Positions 14,101-26,291 are shown, numbered from the stretch's first letter. The stretch is 64,000 nt of DNA from Mycteria americana (GCF_035582795.1 NC_134369.1:62620001-62684000), one strand, 5' to 3'. Numbers and translations: made by a program. The notes: generated by a model not told the origin, from the letters alone.

Positions 14101-17100
14101 GAAGTCTGATTCACATTTCAAGCCCAAAGCATTGAATTTAGTTTTACCATTTGGGAATGAATCAAGCTGCTATATATCTTGTTAATCCATTATGACTCAT
14201 GAAAGTTGGTTATACAATTTTGATCCCCAGGTAAATTTTCCAGTAGAATTTTGTAATACTCTGTTTAGTTGTATCATGTCTTGGAGCTTCTTAAAGGATG
14301 TTACTTTCAATTTCCAACTACTGATCAAAAATTGGGAGACAGGGCCAAAACCCAGACATCTGTTAACTTTCAAAATGCAAGGCTATGCATGTGACTGTAA
14401 TTTGAAGTTTGTGAGGCCATTTCAAGGAAATACTTAAATTAGGGAGACCTGAGACATGTAAATTGCTGCCTAAATTGAGGTTTATTATGTACAGCCCGAT
14501 TCTAAAGGTGCCCTACCCAATTAAATTGGTAAATGCCATGCCACGGTAATAATAATCAGGGCTCTTCCAAACATGACTATGTTTAGAACTGGTGTTGGTT
14601 GGGTTGTCTGGCATTGTCACAGCTGACTTGAGAAAAGGAACATGCACCAACTGTTAGTTAAGGAGAGAAAACATCCAGCACAGTATACAGACGAAACTAA
14701 GCACAGGCCATAGTTTTAACCCAATGTGCATCGTGGGCTGTGGGTTGCATACCACTTTGTAAGAGGGAGCTTTTGTCTCCTTGTAGTCACATTCCTTGTA
14801 AAACAAAGGATTGTGATCTGTGCAACCTCCACAACTGGATGTATAAAAGTTTGTTGCTCTGCTCTGAAGAAAGATGAAAAATGCTAATATGAGTACAGTT
14901 TTAAACTAGAAGGTTACTGTTCAAATTTGAGACTTAAAGGTAATTTTTTAATCATTGCTAAAAATTTTCCTTTGACTTGAGGCCAGGAATCTCAAACTAT
15001 TGTGGAAATAGCTGCTGCAGCTTCCATGAATATGTCTTTTGGATAAGAGATTTGCAAAGTCTTACACCACCTACACAGAACCAGACTGTGCTTTTTAAAT
15101 TCTGTTTTACATGTGTGTGGTGTCCCTCTGTACCTGATCTGTATGAAGGTACAAAATTAAATGGAAAATGTTGGGGGGGTTGGCAATTTCTTCTCGCTGT
15201 CTATGCTATGAATCTTACCTAAACTCACCGTCTTTGATACTGAAAGAACTACTGTAACCCAATAGCACAAATATATAGTACTGCAACATCGCTCTAGGGA
15301 GCTAAACAAAAGTAGATAATCAGTCACTCCTTTTTAAACTACTGAGTTCTAATATTGTACTCGGTACACAGAGGTATTATATATATATATCTCTCTATCT
15401 CTCTTGTACCATGCACTGTCCTTGCCAATCTGCATATTGTGGAAGTCTAACTTTTTTTCTGACAGCAAAAATCACTTACTATGTTCTGGATTTTATTGCA
15501 GCATCTTTTCTCCGTTTCCATAAATTGATCTTATTTTAGTGTCTTGTACTTTTTGCTGTTTTTCCATATCTTTTTAGACAGTTTTCTTTGTGTTTATTTG
15601 GATTTTTAACAGAGTGTACAAAGATGTAAAGAACAGAAAACACAGCATAACTCAGGACAGATATATGGAAACGTTCTTACTTTTGAAAGCCTTTCACAAA
15701 CCATGAAGGAGATAATGTATAGGCGTTGCATGACAAATGAGAACATAACTTTCCTATATATTTGTTCCATTCTCAAGACCAAGGAGCATCTTGGTCCATA
15801 AAATTAATTTATGTAAAAATACAAGCAAAAGCAGGAAATTTAGAACATAAACTAGCAATTTGTGGTTCCCGCAGAAGTGAAGATTGTATGAGCAGTGAGG
15901 AGGCCTCAGGGCTGCATCTGACTTTGCAGACCCACCAAAACAATACTGGCAGTACAGTAAGTGACTGTTCCCAAAGCACCAGCGCTGGGCTGTAGAACTG
16001 GACCATAACCATGTCCTTCGTGAAGGAAGGAGCATCTAGAGAGACTGGCACAGCTCTCCAAAGCTTGACGTGATGGCTCATATTTGAGGGTGCCTGTCAC
16101 CGAATGCAGTTCCTAGTGCTAAATGAATGGAACACTGATGCATGGAAAAACTGAACAAAGTAAGGATTTTCTGAGAGGCGTCCATGAATGAGTGTTTGTT
16201 ATTTCAAAGTGGTAGGTATTTTGTAAATAATGACCTTTCTTAGATTTAGAGTACAGTGGTTTAGAAACCAAACAGTTTGGCTTAATTTCAACCTAAAAAG
16301 GGTCTAACAACATCATTAGGGATTTTTCCTCCCAAACTTTTCTGGACAGATTCCAGTAACAGTAAGACTGTTCATTGCTGGGGAGACTGGTTATGCTCCT
16401 GTTTTCTACAACCTTTGGCAAGTTTCAAAAAAAAAAAAAAAAAAAAAAGCCACACCACCCCCCCCAAATCCATAAATCCTTGCAGCTCTTAACAAAGCTG
16501 TCATCTTCCACTTCGTAGGAAGACAGTAGGCTCTTTGAAGTTTAAGTACTCTCAGTTTTTCAGTTGAGCAGTGTCTTCAAACTTATTGCTTGCTTTGACC
16601 AGTAAAATGAGCCTTTCCCAGATCATTTGAAAGGTGTGGATTTGTTCAGTTGGTACACGTGATGGTTTCTCCCTTCTCACCTACCCCCTTCTCGATCCTA
16701 CAGAGTTGTAAAGGATGAGTTCATGGACTGTACGTGCAGACCTAAAAAATATTTTCCACCTTCTCTTATATCCACCATAGATAAGTAGCACGAGATCTCA
16801 TGAAAATAGCTACCATTAAAAACCCACTTTGAAGCACTAGAATTAGTTGAGGACTTGTCAGTTGTTTTCTTCTCATTATCTTTCTTATCCTTTTTGCTTG
16901 TGACAGCTGTTCATTAGGCAGTGGCAAACGTTTCCTAGCAGAGGCCCCATCGTACCGTGTGCTGTGCAGTACCTCAGAGAGCAGGGTTCTGATCGGATGC
17001 GGCTGAGACAACCAGCTCCTAGCTGAGTGACTTACCACTTTCTTAACTGGATTTCTATTGCAATAGCAGCGTGAATTTTGAACGAGGAGCAGACTCCATA

Positions 17101-20100
17101 GTCTATACAGCGAGTGCTGCCACCATGCTCCTTGCGGTGCTAGCACAGCATCTGTTCCCTTGTGACAGGGACTGCACAGTCATCTTACAAGCCTGTTCCC
17201 TCACCGCAACCCTCAAAAGGAAGGAAAGGAGGAAATTAAGCCTTGTAACACCCCACACACCCTGATATAAATACTGCTGTGCATCAAAAAATAAGCTTAC
17301 TGTCTTACATTCCTATCCCTAGACACCTGTCGACCAAACTGCTTTAATAATTTACATTATTCAGTGAAGCCATGTACTAGCTTAGAGTAGTCTTGATAAG
17401 AGCCTTATAAAGGCAGCTTACCTGCAAGCAGAATTAATGCTGAGATGTCAAACCGTGGTACTGCAATAATGGGAAGTAGAGGAAGATGATTTTCCCCTTA
17501 ATTCCGCTTGATACTGGGCTTTTTAAAAATGGTTGATCAGCAATGTAGCTTTAAGCAACGCAAGAAGACAAAAAGCTTTAGCGTACTCTTGGATGTGGAA
17601 GATGCATCAGTGTGGGAATTAATAGGATGGAGTTACCACAGCTTGAGAAATCTTGGATTTACCTCTAAACTTTTGTTAAAATGTATATGCATCTTGTTCT
17701 TTTGCATTAAGGTATTTGATATTGTTGAAACACTAACACCTCAGATCTGATGTGCATTCAAACACACAGGGTGACCAGACTTGTCTGTAAATAGGGTATT
17801 TTTTCAAATATATATTGTATTCCCAGATAAAACTTTTAAATATCGTTAGCCTAAAAATAATTGGGAGTTATTTCCCTTCTAGTAGGTACTGACTAAATAA
17901 TACAATAACTTCAATACACTTTGTAACTTTAGTTTCATATTTTCTGCTTTTAGAAGCTCAACTTTATTCAGTGCGTTCTACAGTATTTATATAAACATAC
18001 ATTGTAAAAATTAGGGTCTCTTTAAAAACTCTAGTTTATAGACTTCCATTTGGTTTGACAATATATTATATTCTGAATTTGGTCTAACCTACGAAGTTCT
18101 TTACATCTTTGTTGCTTTGTATTTTAACACGCCTTTGGTATGATTGCAGTATCTTTTAGCAACTACTCAGATATTGTATATTGTAGTGTAAGATTTCTCT
18201 TCTCTTTCCCACTTCCTTTTGCTTCTGCATTCTTTTCAATGAGGCTCCCGACTGAATATGAGAGGAACGGGAGATTTGAGGGCTCAAGGTGAGGGTAAAA
18301 TTTTTGTTTAAAATGTTACTTAGGTGAGTTTTTGAACCTTTCTCCCCTTGATTATGTGGCATAGTGGCTTCAGGCAGCAGCTTTTGTTTCATGTAAGGCT
18401 TTGAAACTAAACAAAGAAGCATTTCTGTCTGCAAAACAGCTATTAAAGCACTGACTGACTTGGTTCTAAACTTTCATCTTTCCTGTTGCCTTTTCCCTTG
18501 TGTGTTTTTTTTGCATTTTAGTCATTATAATTTGCTGTTGTCTTGTAGATGTGTAGGTACGTGGTCTCTAGTGAGGCTGCAAACGTGTGAGATAACCGCT
18601 GAAGGCTGATAAGATATTTCTCATCTCCAAAATCACAGATAGTTAAACAATATTTTTCATGTTATACTCTTCTTCCAAAATCTGCACATCAAAAAATACT
18701 AGAAAAGATCAATCTTGTGCTGGTTCTGCCAACTGTTTTCAAGTAGAAAAAGCCTTCAAAAATAAAATGAGTATTGAATGAAAGTTGGTGTTCCCCCTGC
18801 CCCCTTACAGCCTTATTAAATGAAAACCTTAAAGTTAAAACAAAGTAATTTGCTTGCTGAATTCCATAACATCTGGCAAATGACGTAGCTGGATTTGACA
18901 GCATAATCCTATGACTCTCACAGTTACTGGAAGTCTTTCTAATAGAAGGTGAAATTATGAAATCTTTGAGAAATACATTTATTTAGTTTTGACCTTGCTA
19001 GCACTTTTTATTTAACTTTTCTGTAATTGCCTGCTTAATGGTGGTAGAAGAAAAGCGTTGCGTAACCAGAAATTCATTGCCAACTATTTTAAAGAGCAGT
19101 TTGGCTTAATATTGTAAATTGAACTTTGAAGCTCACCATGAGTCCTAAACTGCATGGTTTGGGGTCAGTTAGGTTAGGTATTTTCAGAAAATATTTAAGC
19201 ATGACAGTCAATGTATTTAAGTCTCTTGTCCTGAGGACAAGTAAATTTGAAGAGGCAACTGACAGCGTGCAAATATTAATAAAGCAAATCTGTCATATTT
19301 TTTCCCTGGAAGTCCAAATGTAGTTCCTTACTCTTTAGCTGCATGACCACCAATTTTATTTGAAGTAGAAGAATCATTGCAAACTAGAAATTTCTGGAAC
19401 GTTTCTTTTCTTTGTCCTGTATAACTTTATCCTTACCAAAGGAAAAGTGTTTTTATTCACAAAAAAAAAAGGGGGGGGTCCAGACTTGGGAAATGCAGCC
19501 TCAATATTTTGTGCTTTATCTCTTAAAACTGTGACAGTAATGGTAACCCTCTTACACGCCGTCGTTACTAAGAAAGTTGAGGAGGTGTCCAATAGTGACT
19601 TCCAGCTCTCCTTCCTGCATTTCAGATTCAAAGGCACTTAGCTGCATAGCTTGTAGCAGCAAAAGATTTCATCGCTTTACCTCTATCAGTCGTTGGTATT
19701 AAACAAATTACTGACCAACTTAGAGACTAAGTATTTCCTCTCTGTTGAAGGTAACCCCCATAGCCTACAATGTGGTGGGTCTCTAGTGGTCATCTCAAAT
19801 GCTTACCAGTGCAGGAAGGCTTGAGTGAAACTGAACCAGCCCAGAACTGGGTGGCACATGTTGGCCCTGGGGCAATAGGTGGGTGACCCCTGGCAAGGTC
19901 CCCCAGTCCTGCTGTCCTTCCTCCTGCTTGCAGCTAACTACTGTGGGACTCCATGGGCCCTCCCAGTGCTTGGTCTCCAAACCACTGCACAGGAGGAGGT
20001 GCAGAGGAATCCCCAGCATCTTTCTGCACAGGCTCATCTCCGTTGCGTATGAGTGGGCACCTCCCATGGGCTGGCACTCCCGTGACCTGGGCTGAACACA

Positions 20101-20863
20101 GGTTTTTGTCACAAGTGGCCACTATTTGAATGTTCCAGAAACTTCTAGCACAGAGCTGGTGTTTCAGCTGTCCACGTGGCCCAAGAATGGGGGTTTGAGC
20201 AGAACCTGCCTCAAAATAGTCATAGGTGATGCATGTAGTTCTACCTCCGCAAGGTCGTTTCCCTCAAGCTCCTGATTCCAGTGACTTCCAGTTTGTGTCA
20301 CCCGTCGTACCATACCTTTGTTTCAGCCCCAACAGCTAATGCTTTACCTTGACTGTGTGTTTGTACAGCAGCTAGGAAAGCGGGGCATTGCTCGCAGCCG
20401 GAGCCTCTAGATGCTGCTCTAATACTGGTAGTGTGCATTGAGTGTTAGTTTGCTTCACTAACGTGAAACGTGGAGAAGGTAGCTGGCCCTGCTAACTAGT
20501 AAATTCCTGTCTTTCAGCCGCAATGTAGCTGTGGATCAGAAGGACGAGAACAAGGAAGCCAAGCCTCGGTCACTGCGTTTTACCTGGAGCATGAAAACCA
20601 CCAGCTCCATGGATCCCAATGACATGATGAGGGAAATACGAAAGGTCCTGGATGCCAATAATTGTGACTATGAACAAAGAGAGCGTTTCTTGCTTTTCTG
20701 TGTCCATGGAGATGGGCACGCAGAAAACCTTGTACAGTGGGAGATGGAGGTGTGTAAACTGCCAAGACTGTCCCTGAATGGAGTTCGCTTTAAGCGGATA
20801 TCGGGAACATCCATAGCTTTTAAAAACATTGCTTCCAAAATTGCCAATGAGTTAAAGCTGTAA
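5004..20863 (+). CDS. MARK3: MARK3, C-terminal part (six spliced exons plus introns)
   Basis: MARK3 (microtubule affinity-regulating kinase 3, Par-1 family) is a Ser/Thr kinase that phosphorylates microtubule-associated proteins and cell-polarity and signalling substrates. Only the 3' end of the gene is here: the kinase and UBA domains must lie upstream of position 1. The exons 5004-5107, 9886-10050, 10770-11027, 13426-13452, 18244-18288 and 20518-20863 all have AG/GT borders and, after the first, all share one splice phase (two bases of a codon before each junction), so they join in one frame to the stop at 20861-20863. The reading covers the low-complexity spacer and the KA1 membrane-binding domain. 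KA1 residues such as [18 protein letters not shown] and [17 protein letters not shown] match the family as I recall it. The equal phases allow any of the three small exons to be skipped without a frameshift. Identification is by recognition, not a search. Confidence 0.95.
7936..8095 (+). repeat. Diverged direct repeat, copy 1
   Basis: The copy shares ordered blocks with 9076-9240: ACTTTAACA, CATTCTGCT, CCAAAGCCTGA and GCTCTTCA. The distance between the CATTCTGCT block and the AAGCCTGA block differs by only one base between copies. This points to two old copies of one element or a local duplication. Borders are approximate. Confidence 0.5.
9076..9240 (+). repeat. Diverged direct repeat, copy 2
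   Basis: Partner of 7936-8095, with TTTTAACA, CATTCTGCT, TCAAAGCCTGA and GCTCTTCA in the same order. A 70-codon ORF begins in this copy at 9186, but I recognise no protein in it and the other copy is not open in the same way. Confidence 0.5.
9886..10050 (+). CDS. MARK3: MARK3 in-frame cassette exon, 55 codons
   Basis: The exon follows a pyrimidine-rich tract ending CCCTCACAG and stops at donor GTAAGA. It is exactly 165 bases, and its entry and exit phases are equal, so inclusion or skipping keeps the frame. It encodes [16 protein letters not shown], then [16 protein letters not shown] and [12 protein letters not shown]. The RHQKSMS core resembles the corresponding spacer of the paralogue MARK1 (recalled, not aligned). 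The human MARK3 form I remember runs directly from KENS to TIPDQ, without this segment. Skipping here gives S-TIPDQ and inclusion gives I-TIPDQ, because the junction codon changes from AGC to ATC. Confidence 0.88.
10051..10769 (+). other. MARK3 intron
   Basis: Intron of 719 bases between the 55-codon cassette and the next spacer exon, from GTAAGA to TCTAG. I see no feature beyond the splice signals. Confidence 0.8.
10770..11027 (+). CDS. MARK3: MARK3 spacer exon, [11 protein letters not shown] to KLTSKLTR
   Basis: The acceptor CTGCTCTAG lies just before 10770 and the donor GTAAGC begins at 11028. The 258-base exon encodes [20 protein letters not shown], then [38 protein letters not shown] and SKLTSKLTR. 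This is a conserved spacer segment of MARK3, rich in Ser, Thr and Arg, where the kinase is multiply phosphorylated and can bind 14-3-3 proteins (family knowledge). A +1-frame ORF overlaps the exon at about 10754-11008 and is a shadow. Confidence 0.95.
11028..13425 (+). other. MARK3 intron upstream of the microexon
   Basis: AT-rich intron. It holds a perfect 16-base palindrome at 11312-11327 and a short GA-repeat near 12310-12328. No coding sequence recognised. Confidence 0.75.
11312..11327. repeat. Perfect 16-base palindrome GCTGAAATATTTCAGC
   Basis: Self-complementary without a loop. It shares the GCTGAAAT/ATTTCAGC arms with the inverted repeat at 1103-1123 in another MARK3 intron. Confidence 0.6.
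13426..13452 (+). CDS. MARK3: MARK3 27-base microexon (NMSFRFIK)
   Basis: A microexon of 27 bases lies between acceptor TTCTTTTAG and donor GTAGGA. With the two-base carry-over it reads R-NMSFRFIK and ends two bases into the next codon. The residues match the NMSFRFIKR segment I recall from MARK3, and other MARKs have NLSFRF at the same place. Length and phase mean it can be skipped in frame. It is too short for ORF-based detection. Confidence 0.9.
13453..18243 (+). other. MARK3 intron downstream of the microexon
   Basis: Intron of 4.8 kb. It contains two abutting perfect hairpins at 14018-14059, a TA/CT microsatellite near 15376-15405 and a 20-plus A-run near 16427-16448 followed by C-rich sequence. 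No exon was recognised; the ORFs at 15.7-17.2 kb overlap on both strands and resemble nothing I know. Confidence 0.7.
14018..14059. repeat. Two abutting perfect hairpins
   Basis: TGAAGTGCA at 14018-14026 and TGCACTTCA at 14032-14040 are exact reverse complements with a five-base loop. ACTTTTTGT at 14040-14048 and ACAAAAAGT at 14051-14059 are also exact reverse complements with a two-base loop. The hairpins share one base. No function is assigned. Confidence 0.7.
18244..18288 (+). CDS. MARK3: MARK3 45-base exon ([13 protein letters not shown])
   Basis: This short exon follows ATTCTTTTCAATGAG and is followed by donor GTGAGG. With the carried codon it reads [15 protein letters not shown], matching the [13 protein letters not shown] segment I remember from human MARK3, with F for Y. 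Forty-five bases with symmetric phase make it another possible cassette. The acceptor pyrimidine tract is interrupted by CAATG, so the site may be weak and its use regulated (inference). Confidence 0.88.
18289..20517 (+). other. Last MARK3 intron, with a GC-rich block
   Basis: The intron is AT-rich except for a distinct GC-richer block at about 19,790-20,230. An A-run followed by a G-run sits at 19460-19479. No exon was recognised between the LPTEYERN exon and the KA1 exon. Confidence 0.7.
20518..20863 (+). CDS. MARK3: MARK3 terminal coding exon with KA1 domain
   Basis: The last coding exon starts after CTGTCTTTCAG and ends with TAA at 20861-20863. After the split serine it encodes [18 protein letters not shown], then the KA1 domain: [60 protein letters not shown] and the end [13 protein letters not shown]1 binds acidic phospholipids and contributes to autoinhibition of MARK and Kcc4-type kinases (family knowledge). 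The domain is complete, with no premature stop and the family's usual C-terminus. The ORF's internal Met at 20531 is not a real start, because the frame is open back to the acceptor. Confidence 0.97.
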
Positions 20864-21080
20864 CAAGAAAAATAGTTAAGTTGTAAATTAGTTAGCAATT
20901 TCAAGTGTTTTTGAGAATTCCGATGGAAATGTATAGAATAACATTTAGGCAATAACTTCTGCATCCTTCTGAATAGTGATATTAAAAAGAAAAAAAAAAG
21001 CTGCTGAGCTGGGAGGGAGAGTTGGACTTTTTTTATAAGTGCACTACAGCATTAAAGTTGCCTACTATGTAAAATATTAC
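20864..21080 (+). other. MARK3: MARK3 3'UTR, proximal part
   Basis: The sequence after the MARK3 stop is AT-rich and non-coding. An ATTAAA poly(A) signal variant lies at 21051-21056, about 190 bases past the stop. Further ATTAAA copies occur farther down, for example near 21562 and 23003, so a longer 3'UTR reaching about 23 kb is possible. The end point is my estimate. Confidence 0.6.
21051..21056 (+). promoter_or_regulatory. Candidate poly(A) signal of MARK3 (ATTAAA)
   Basis: This is the first common poly(A) hexamer variant after the MARK3 stop codon. I found no canonical AATAAA on the + strand in the next 2 kb. The U-rich stretch at 21083-21100 could serve as a downstream element. Use of the site is inferred. 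Confidence 0.45.
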
Positions 21081-24000
21081 CCCTTCTGCTTTATTTCCAT
21101 TGCTCCTAAGTCTTTGACAACAAATTGAAACACAGAATATATTCATTTAAATATGCCTCCTGTTTGTGTGGACGTGTGAATGTACAGTATGTGTGTATAA
21201 TATATAAAGTATTATATGTAAACAATTCATTTACAACATCGAGCTGTACCAGTACCTCTTTTGGGCTAATTTTGGTGCTAAAAATTGAAATGGCCAAGGA
21301 GGAAACACTTGAGTTAATATTTAAAATAACTGAAGCGATAACCGGTAAATGCAGGTTTACAGTTCACTGCTGTGTTAAGAAAAAAAAAAGTGTGTGAAGG
21401 GTTTGGATTTACGGTTGTGAACATTATTAGTCCTGTTTTCTAAGTAGATCTCATGAGATTATTAAAAATTCACTTTTACTGAGGAAGTCTTGCATTATAT
21501 TTTGCCCACCTATTTATTATTTAAGTCTGAATCAAATTTTTAAAATGTAGTTGATTTGTGCATTAAAATTTGGGTAAATGCTTCCATTCTTCTGCTTCTG
21601 CTAAACTACTAAAATTGTATCTTTGTCCTTTTGGCTTATGAGTATTGATTGCAGCTAAGAACACTTTTCTGTTGTTCCACCGTTCCTCTACAGAATGAGG
21701 CAGTCTAAAAGGATGTGCTAAATGCTTACTAGTGACTTTTTCTTTCAGACCGAGTTCTCCACGTTAGACTAGGTCAGACTGATACAAAGCACAAAAGGAC
21801 ACTCAAATAACGACCGTATTTTGATGCAAGTCGCCACGTCCCGAGTTGGTGCCGTTCTGAGGTGTTGCTGCCCATGTGGCAATACTGTCCTTGGCGTTCT
21901 GGGCACGCACAGTGTTGAAACCCAAAAGCGGGAATCAGTTTGGCTATTGATGTCCTCTGTTGTAACGTCCAACTTGCTAAACTACAGCCATAGGCAGTAG
22001 CAGTTAAAACTTTTCCTTGCAGCTCTCTTCCAGCGTGCTTCCACTTGGCTCTGGTTGTATTGCTTTTGATGGCTTTATGCCAGTTGTGTCTCTAGCTTCG
22101 GCTGCGGAGGGAGTCCACTGTCGCTCTTCTAACGTGCAGTGTGGAAACCCGCCCTTGGTGAATTCTCTGATGGCCAACTAGCTTTCTGTAGGACGTGAAG
22201 CTACTCTGGGATGGTCCCCACTTCTTAACCATCACTGTGGTGAGCCGGATTTGATTTTGCAAACTAGAATGAAGAGATTTCTTCATGCATTGTTTGCTAC
22301 TGATACTCAGTTCATTTCATCAAGGACTTCTGTAGATAATATCCTGCGTTATCTACTTGACTTTTTGTATTAATGTTTTATGGTTATATTTCAGTGAAGC
22401 ACTTAAGCATGTACTTAACATGTGCTTTAAACTGGAGCCTAAATTTGCATTTTAAATTTGCAGTGAGCTAATAGTTATTCATAGTACACAGTTCAGATTT
22501 GACCCGAGGTGAAAATGCAAAATCCTTAATATTTTGCAAGTTAGTTCTTGTAATCTGTAGTCTGTGAAGGCAGCAGACTTCCCTTCTCTTTCCCTAAGCA
22601 TTGATATTGATTATGCTAGTTTAAAGGGTAATCGTAGTTGTTAAATGTAGTAAATATTCCTGAATTTGCATTTTATTCTCTGTATATTCTGTATCACGCC
22701 ATGGCTTGAGAACTCCAGGCGCTACTGGAGTTCAGTTGGCTTTCAGTGCTCTGCCCGTGCCTGTGCTGCTCGGTATGGTTTTTTCCATGAAAACTCCATT
22801 TTGTAATAGCAATAAGACATTTCAGGGCAGTCATTGTACTTTCTCAGGTGAATGGTCACCTATCCTTTCACTTCTTACATTTTAAGCACCCCTCCAAATG
22901 TATTTTTTTCACCCGGCAGTGCACTTTGTTGTCTGAACTGAAAAAGTGTTCTGAAAAATGATGTAAATCTGTATTCAATGGAAGTTCCAAAAGGTTTCAT
23001 ATTAAATGTTTTCTGAAATACTCTCTTCCTACTTCACCTGTTAAGTATGTAATTGTTTCTAGAAAGTGCACCAGTATCATACTTTGGATATTTAAAGTTT
23101 GTACTTTAGTATTTTTCTTAAAGTGTTCTCAAAAGGTTCTTTCAGAGTAAATCTGTATTTGAGGTATTAAAAAAACCAAAATTACTATAATCGGAAACAT
23201 ATTTTTAACAGCTTCCTTCCCAAATGCCTTGTAAAATTACCAAGTTGCAAGAATATACCCTTGTTTCTTTAGCATACCGCATGCTTACTGTTCAAGCCTC
23301 TAGGAGTTGCCTGGAAAGGAAGACTGCTTTCTTCAGATCTCCAAACCAACAGGAACTTCTTCCAAAACACGGGCCTTTTACTTGTTCGTGTTCCTTGGGG
23401 ATCTGTGTAGGTTTATCAGCACTGCTGCTGATACAGCTCTGCAGAACTACAGCTGCCTTTTCGCTCCTTAAGAGACAAGTGTTAAAAATAATCGGAGGTC
23501 AGCGTATGGTGAGGAGGTAGCAGCAGGCCTAGGCGTTTTGAGATGCATGTCTAGCAACCGAGAAGTGGTTTTATGTAATGGCATGACTGGTGTCCTGGAA
23601 TGTGTGGTCCGAGTGGTGTGTGGCGGGGTGTTTGCAATGGGCTTGTGACTAAAGGTTTGCATCACTAAAACCCATGTCATCCAGTTCTGAAGATGTGTCT
23701 CAGTTGCTGGATCTGGCGGAGAAAAATGTTGTCAGAGTTTGGGTTGGCAGGTTGAATGCTTTAAATGAAAGTTTTTGGAGATACGTACATTAAAAAAGAA
23801 AATCTGAACGCTGAGCGGGAACAAACAAGTTCAGATAAACTTTTTCTCATGCAAACCTTTCCTGTACTTAGGCTTTCTAAAACACTTCAGTCTATTTTAC
23901 CTCTTTAGAAGGTCTAAGGTCCTTGACCATGCTGAGAAGAAGTAGAGAGGTAGATTAGAGGAACAGCTAGTCCTGTTGGTCTAAGTGTTCTGCATACTAC

Positions 24001-26000
24001 TTTTATTCAAGCATCTGGTCCAGTCTTTGTGGGTTCAAAGATTTTTAGTACAGATTTGGGCAAGGTTCACCACCTTCTCTTGTACTGCAGTGAAATTTCA
24101 AGATCAAACGTAGTGAGATACTGTATCCCAAATTTTTTTAATTGCAGCATTTTTTGTCAAGATAGATTGTTTAAAAAAAAATCTGAAATCAGTAGCCACA
24201 TGTTTATGTTAAAGAAATGAAGTCAGAGGTTCAGGAGTCCTTCTGGTCATATGGAAAGATTGTAGCAGATCTGGAATTTAAATAGAGATCTCCAATTCCG
24301 TTAAAAGCTCAGATATACATGGGCCTATTTGGGATAATGTGTAGAGGCTTTTAATCGGTCTTTCCCACAGCTGCTGTGTCGTACAGCGTGTTGTGGATTG
24401 CAATTTAATTAGGACTGCGGCCAACCCAGAGAACCATTTTCTGTGCTGGGCCTTGGTCTGGAGCAGCAGTACGTACGCGGCCACTTCCAGTTAAAGCCCG
24501 CTTGGTCGTGCTGGTTTCGGTTCCTGCCGGGCTGGGTACCTCGCTGGGCACGGGCAGAGGCTGCCTGTGAACTAGGGTCTTCTCTGCATTTCAAGGGTGG
24601 GGTGGGCAGGTGTTTCTTGCTGTGCAGTCTGTGATCAGCTATCCAAGACCATGTCTTTTCTTTGTAACCTGAAGAGTTAAATATTTAGAGAATCTTGGTA
24701 GTAGATGGTATTTCTGCCTTTGGGGGGGGAGTGCTCATATTAATGTAAAATCTTGTTCTCTAATTCACATTGCAGATGTTTAGGAAATATTAAATAGTTT
24801 TGCAAAGCTGGTCCCACTGTAGATTAACATTTAATTTTAAACCTGTAGACTTGCAATTTCCCATATTTCCAACTGTCAATATAATCTTATTTCTGTAAGT
24901 TTTCATGGAAAAGCCCTAGAGCTTTCCTGTAAAGATAGGTTCACGTTATTACAGATCACTAGTGCTGCCAATTAAACACCCAATCTGACATTCTGATGAA
25001 GCGTGGCTGTGAAACTTCTGCCTTTGACTGGAATTTTTCCCACCGGTAGCAGTGAATTGTTTCATTGATTTTGCCACTGACCATTACTCTGTCGCTTCAG
25101 AGAAGAAACCGTTATCCAGCAGGAGGGGGCATAAGTTTTGGATAAAAGCTCAACCTAGTGCAATTAAGAATTTTTTAAAAGTCACACTTCTTCATGCCAA
25201 AGGCCCATCAGTGTCCTGTGTTACAGCAGCAGTAAATGCTGAGAGAGAAGTCCAAGAAACGCAACACAGATGTAGTAGGCGTTCATGTGTGTGCTCCGTA
25301 CTTCTACAAACTAAGCAGAAAAAAGCTAACCCTTAAACTTACTCAGCTAGCTCGATGGCTTTCATGTTCCTGTTTCTGCTGGTCTCTTCTTAACGTACTA
25401 CCAGGTACTGCCTCCAAGCGAAGGGGCTGGATAAAATGAGCAAAACCATGGAGGAGCGGTGTCTCCACCCCATGCTTCTGAAGTTGAAACAGTACGCTAT
25501 TTGAAGAATTTGAAAGACCCTTAACTGGTCTTTTTTAGCTTTCTAAGACTGTTTTAACCTTTGGTACGAACAGTGGGCTCTCATTCCAGCAATAACTGAA
25601 AACAGAAGCTGTGTCAATACTGAGACTGTGAATCCTGTAAGTATCCGTGCACAGAAGCTGCGTTCAGGGCATTAACTGCCAGTTGTTGGGAGCTCGTCCT
25701 CACCTGCAAGTGCCATTAACGCCTTGTAGTGGTTGTGACTTAGCAGGTAAGATATTTATTGCAGGAAAAAAAAATGCTTTTGCTTGCTTTTTGCTTATGT
25801 GTGTTGAGCACTTGGAGCTGTGCGTTTCTAAGACTTAGATGTAAAATTAATGCAGAGCAGCCATGGTTATGGTTGCTGTGGGAACCACAGCATTGAATTT
25901 CAAGGCATAGAAATGTTGCAGTTCTCAGTTATCCCATTAATACCCTTGTGTTATCGTTTAATAATATCCTTATGAAATTCAGGGCATAGAAACAAAAGAT
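21081..26000. other. Intergenic or distal MARK3 3'UTR, no gene seen
   Basis: AT-rich sequence directly downstream of MARK3. It may partly be distal 3'UTR, since T-rich and ATTAAA-containing stretches continue to about 23.2 kb. The ORFs are short and lack recognisable domains. Confidence 0.6.
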
Positions 26001-26291
26001 TGGTACAGTTCATGTTTCCTTGTAGCTGCTGATCACACTGAAAGTATTAGGTGAATAAAAATCAGATGCTCAAATATCTCACCATGAAGATAATTCTGTT
26101 AAAGCATATGGGGATGCAAAATGGGAAAGTGAAATGCTGCTGGTGTTACAATCGCAAGGTTTTCACAAGCATTTGCCTATCTCGCGGTGAAGTCCTGTTT
26201 GCGTGGAGGTGTCTCTTACCAAAACCTCAGCTCAGCGTGAGCACTGCAGTCAAATACAAATCGCAAAGTCTTTTCAAGCACAGAATTATAT

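Noticed and set aside
20531-20533. ATG at the start of the 110-codon KA1 ORF as a translation start
   Set aside because: It is an internal region of an exon whose frame is open to the acceptor and continues from upstream MARK3 exons.
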